Shown piece by piece: positions 60,760 to 64,000 of a stretch of DNA of 64,000 nucleotides. This DNA comes from a virus. Position 1 is the first letter of the stretch; each line of letters opens with the position of its first letter. The notes under the pieces are model-generated. The model ran no database searches. It had not been told where the DNA came from and saw nothing but the letters and a program-made list of their open reading frames with translations. The DNA is taken from the IMG/VR virus record IMGVR_UViG_3300046684_000188, positions 1 through 64,000 of that record, one strand, 5' to 3'. Both the position numbers and the translations under genes were made by a program.

Positions 60760-63700
60760 ATGGCGACGTCTCCCGTTACGCTTTCTGCAGGGGAGTTCGA
60801 GGAGGAAAATGCCTCCTCGTCTCCCGTTGCGCTCAAACAGGGTGAGTTCGACTTTGAAGACTCCACCCCAGCGAAAGCGGCAGAGCCCGACTATGCGCAC
60901 CCGGCAGGCGGCACCGCTCCCCAGCTCCCCGCGCATCCCGCGCTCGATATGGAGGCTCCGGGCTCCCCGTTCGGCGTCAGCATCCCCAAGGAGGCGAAAC
61001 AGCAGGTAGAGGCAGGCTTACGCGGCTCCTACGAGCGCAACCCGGGCCCGGTCGTATCGGTAGGCAAGCGCGCAGTAGAGGCGGCTACGCAGTTCGGCGG
61101 CGGCATACAGAAGACTTTCACCCCGACCGACGCGGAAGTCCGGGAGCGCAACTTCCCCTCCGTACCCATGACCGACGCGGAGAAGCAGGTTGCAAACCGG
61201 CAAGCGTCCAAGGGGCTGGCCGAGTTCGTCGCAGGAGGCTCGACCGGAGTAATCGCTGCATCGGCTCCGGAGCTGATGGAGCTGGGAAGCTTGGCAGCAT
61301 CGGGCAACATCGCGGCACGTTCGGCCATTATCAAGATGCTGACCTTGGCGGAGGCTGGAAACGTCGGCTCGGCGGGCGCTGGGTACGCGGCAGACAAGAT
61401 GCAGTTGTCTCCCGAAACGAAGGAACTGCTTCAGACTGCGGCTTTCTTCCTCCCTAACCTCGCAGGCGTAGCCCTCGGCAAAGCTGGATTCAAGGGCGAT
61501 ATCGGTGTAGATCCTCAAGGCAATCCGGCTATCGGTGTTGCGGCGCCAGGCGGAGGACCATCGGCGGGCGTGCGTGGAACCCCGCAGGCTTACGAGGCAG
61601 GCGTCAGGTCCGGAGACAGCTTCTTTGGAATCCGCATCCCGCGGAGCCAGCGTCCCGGAGCCCCGGAGATGCCGAACGAGCCCGCGATGCTCCCGGGCGC
61701 GGCACAAGTCAGCCAGGCGCAGACCCAGAGCGCGGCAGTGGCAACGATCGCGCAGGCCGACGCGCTTACCAAGCAGGCGAAGGATATTGTCACCGGCAAC
61801 GGCAACGGACAACCCAAGGCACCACCCGAGCCCGTTCCCCCGGGCATGGAGAAGGGCCAGGTAACGCCCAAGGTTGTAGACACCATGGCGCAGCTCATCT
61901 CCGCGGCGCCAGAGGAAATGCGCGGCTCCATGCTCATGGACGCGCACTCACGTCTCGCCGACTGGATACAGAAGACAGGGCGCTTTGTCGGTCCTGACGG
62001 AAAGCTAGTATCGGCGGAGACTCCGGAGAAGGCTGCTGCGGCGGCGGAGAAGCTGATAAACGACGCGGTCTCCTCGCATACCAAGCAGCAGGAGACGCAA
62101 GCTAAGGAAGTAGAGAAGCAGCAGGCCGAGCAGGAGAAGGCGCTCAAGGATCAGGCGAAGGAGGATCAGAAGGCCCAAAAAGAGGCAGAAAAGGCAGCTA
62201 ACACCAAGAATGAAAACGGGTTGACCACTGATGAGCAAACCGCGGCCAGGGTGAAGACGCTTATCGAGGCGAATCCCGACCGTAAAGACCCGACCTCGAT
62301 GATTCAGCGGGTTCTGAAAGTAGGGTTCGGACGGGCGCAAGAGCTTATCCAGCAGTACGAGCAGACCAAGAAGGTCACCCCGCAGGAGCCCACCCCGAGC
62401 GAGCTACAGGCAAAGCTCCAATCCCTCGCCAAGGGTGAGACGAAGCTGGTCCATATCGCGGGAGGCACGGAGGAGAAGCTTCAGCTCCCGGCAGGCATGA
62501 AGGAGATAAAGGTCTCCGGCGATACCTACATCTACGATCCGACGAAGCTGCGCGCGGCGACGATCAAAGACGCCATCAAGGCTGGAACCATCGGCGATAT
62601 CACCGGCCAGGTGCAGCCCACCGAGGAGCTACAGCAGGCACCCGAGACGGTTACGGTGGAGGCAAAGAGCCCCGAGGGCGAAGTCATCCAGTCGGCAGAG
62701 GCTACCCCGGAGAGGGTGGAGGACCAGAAGGCAGAGCTTCAAGAGCGTCACCCGGAAGCGAAGGTTGAGACCGACGACGACATAATCGACGACGATCCGA
62801 AGTACCGGCGCATCGAGAAGGCGCTCGATGAGTTCTACATGAGCAAGGAGTACCACCCGGACAGCGAGTTTTCGAAGTTCTATCCGGACGCTACGACCTA
62901 CCTTCGCAGCAAGTTCACCCGGATACCGCTCGAGGATCTAACCCGCTACCACCAGATTTACGAGCGCGACAACCCACCGAAGACGCCGGCGGCGGGCGAG
63001 CAGGCACCGGTAGAGCTGGCGGAGGGCGAGTTTGAGCACGAGGCGGAGACCCCGCAGACTGAGAGCGCAGTACCGGCCAAGGCGGAGCCCGAGCCAAAAG
63101 AGGTTGTAGAGCAGGAAAATCCGGAGAGAGAAGGAGGTCGCGGACAATCGCCAGAGCCAGTGGCCGGTCCAGTAGTACCGGCCACTGAAACACCCACAGG
63201 AACCACAGAAGAAGCAGTGGTAGAAGGTGAGAAGCCAGGAGCCGGGCGGAAGGTTGCTCCCGCACCGGTGCAACATCCTGTTACATACCTCAGCGGCAAG
63301 GACTCTCCTGCCATCCGAGAAGCGGCGAAGCGTCGCGGCGATATCGGCCTACTGGTCACCCCGCTCAAGCCTGACTATCTCAAGTTCGCGGACGATTACC
63401 CCGTCATTGCCATAGATAACGGCGTCTTCAGTCAGACAACACCATTCAATGAAGGCAAGTTCCGGAAGCTGGTAGAGCAGACGGCCAAGAATCCCGAGGT
63501 AGCAAAGAAGGTCCGTTTCGTAGTGGCTCCCGACGTGGTCGGCGATGCGTCCGGAACGCTCAAGCAGTTCGACCAGTGGGCGGATTTCATCCACGAGCAG
63601 GGTCTCCCGGTTGCGCTGGCGGCACAGAACGGGCTCGAGTTCATGCCGGAGCAAATCCCATGGGACAAGATCGACGTCCTGTTTATCGGAGGCTCAACCG

Positions 63701-64000
63701 AATGGAAGCTCGGCCAACATACCGAGAAGTTCAAGCCAGGTGGAAAGTTCGAGAAGAACCCCGGATACGTCGAGGGCTCCCAAACACCTTGGTACAACCT
63801 GTTCCGCGAGGCGGAGAAGCACGATGTTCCGGTCCACATGGGCAGGGTCAACAGCGGCGAGCGTCTCAACATCGCGGAGTACGGGCTCGGCGCAACGACG
63901 GTCGACGGAACCTTCCTCGCGTTCGGACCCGACAAGAACCAGCCACAGCTCGAGGACTGGCTCAACAAGCAAAACAGCCGTACCGATCTGGATGACAGCA
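60760..64000 (+). CDS. Giant polyvalent virion protein with FtsK-gamma-like and TGT/DpdA-like domains (3' partial)
   Basis: The gene starts at ATG 60760 and stays open past the window end (1080 residues visible). Order: a motif SPVxLxxGEF at 4-13 and 21-30; a hydrophobic Ala/Gly-rich region (about 145-245); an Ala/Gln/Lys coiled coil (about 430-480); a winged-helix-like segment near 490-535 (KDPTSMIQRVLKVGFGRAQELIQQ) resembling FtsK gamma; an acidic region; a third motif APVELAEGEF at 749-758; and from about 842 an enzyme-like domain (YLSGKDSP, VIAIDNGVF, FVVAPDVVGDA, VLFIGGSTEWKLG, VHMGRVNS, TTVDGTFLAFGPD). That domain matches a phage family related to tRNA-guanine transglycosylases and DpdA. 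It is likely packaged and ejected; that role is inferred. Confidence 0.75.
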   Translation, partial: MATSPVTLSAGEFEEENASSSPVALKQGEFDFEDSTPAKAAEPDYAHPAGGTAPQLPAHPALDMEAPGSPFGVSIPKEAKQQVEAGLRGSYERNPGPVVSVGKRAVEAATQFGGGIQKTFTPTDAEVRERNFPSVPMTDAEKQVANRQASKGLAEFVAGGSTGVIAASAPELMELGSLAASGNIAARSAIIKMLTLAEAGNVGSAGAGYAADKMQLSPETKELLQTAAFFLPNLAGVALGKAGFKGDIGVDPQGNPAIGVAAPGGGPSAGVRGTPQAYEAGVRSGDSFFGIRIPRSQRPGAPEMPNEPAMLPGAAQVSQAQTQSAAVATIAQADALTKQAKDIVTGNGNGQPKAPPEPVPPGMEKGQVTPKVVDTMAQLISAAPEEMRGSMLMDAHSRLADWIQKTGRFVGPDGKLVSAETPEKAAAAAEKLINDAVSSHTKQQETQAKEVEKQQAEQEKALKDQAKEDQKAQKEAEKAANTKNENGLTTDEQTAARVKTLIEANPDRKDPTSMIQRVLKVGFGRAQELIQQYEQTKKVTPQEPTPSELQAKLQSLAKGETKLVHIAGGTEEKLQLPAGMKEIKVSGDTYIYDPTKLRAATIKDAIKAGTIGDITGQVQPTEELQQAPETVTVEAKSPEGEVIQSAEATPERVEDQKAELQERHPEAKVETDDDIIDDDPKYRRIEKALDEFYMSKEYHPDSEFSKFYPDATTYLRSKFTRIPLEDLTRYHQIYERDNPPKTPAAGEQAPVELAEGEFEHEAETPQTESAVPAKAEPEPKEVVEQENPEREGGRGQSPEPVAGPVVPATETPTGTTEEAVVEGEKPGAGRKVAPAPVQHPVTYLSGKDSPAIREAAKRRGDIGLLVTPLKPDYLKFADDYPVIAIDNGVFSQTTPFNEGKFRKLVEQTAKNPEVAKKVRFVVAPDVVGDASGTLKQFDQWADFIHEQGLPVALAAQNGLEFMPEQIPWDKIDVLFIGGSTEWKLGQHTEKFKPGGKFEKNPGYVEGSQTPWYNLFREAEKHDVPVHMGRVNSGERLNIAEYGLGATTVDGTFLAFGPDKNQPQLEDWLNKQNSRTDLDDS

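Overview
The window is most of a double-stranded DNA phage (tailed virus) genome. The evidence is a small terminase, a large terminase, a portal, a scaffold-like protein, a major capsid protein, a run of virion proteins, a phage-type helicase and recombination set, dense overlapping small genes, and no ribosomal, tRNA or housekeeping genes. No tape-measure or tail-sheath gene is recognisable, and large internal-virion-like proteins are present, so a short-tailed (podovirus-like) particle is the best inference. No integrase, DNA polymerase or RNA polymerase is seen. Both ends of the window cut large rightward genes of the same kind (polyvalent virion proteins). Together with the gene order this suggests a circularly permuted genome slightly longer than the window. 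A Gram-negative host is suggested by a lipoprotein signal and many Sec signal peptides. Secreted Cys-rich, beta-rich and Big2-like proteins recall Acidobacteriota, but that is a weak inference.

Layout. (1) 1-5220, rightward: the C-terminal part of a giant virion protein, a small-terminase candidate, and a large terminase split into an ATPase ORF and a nuclease ORF that overlap by ATGA. (2) 22188 down to 5291, leftward: a tightly packed early/middle operon of about 30 genes. It runs from small zinc-knuckle and membrane proteins, through a recombination module (annealing-protein candidate, RecB/Cas4-like nuclease, SbcC/Rad50-like ATPase), an ASCH protein, an HNH nuclease and a mosaic family of MADEV genes, to GroES, GroEL and the DnaB helicase. 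It ends at a strong terminator that converges with the terminase. (3) 22189-23024, the divergent control region: a leftward promoter candidate, a predicted structured small RNA with its own promoter and terminator, a small protein resembling the Acb2/Tad1 hairpin family (cyclic-nucleotide sponges that block CBASS/Thoeris), and DnaA-box-like sites. (4) 23025-26829, rightward: replication initiation and loader candidates, small zinc proteins and an exported protein. (5) 26916-42236, rightward: tail-fibre-like, beta-helix and adhesion-like proteins, of which at least seven begin with Sec signal peptides, which is very unusual for phage structural proteins. (6) 42368-44102: small membrane and lipoprotein genes that may hold lysis functions. 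(7) 44266-64000: the virion module (portal, scaffold, capsid, adaptor, tail, ejection proteins), ending in an incomplete giant polyvalent protein with an FtsK-gamma-like helix region and a tRNA-guanine-transglycosylase-like (DpdA-like) domain.

Regulation. Six rightward modules and the predicted small RNA are each preceded by nearly the same short element, an extended -10 of the form TGnTATTCTCTCC. Two of these modules would have almost no 5' leader. Strong intrinsic terminators lie after groEL, after the last leftward gene, after the small RNA and before the 44266 module.
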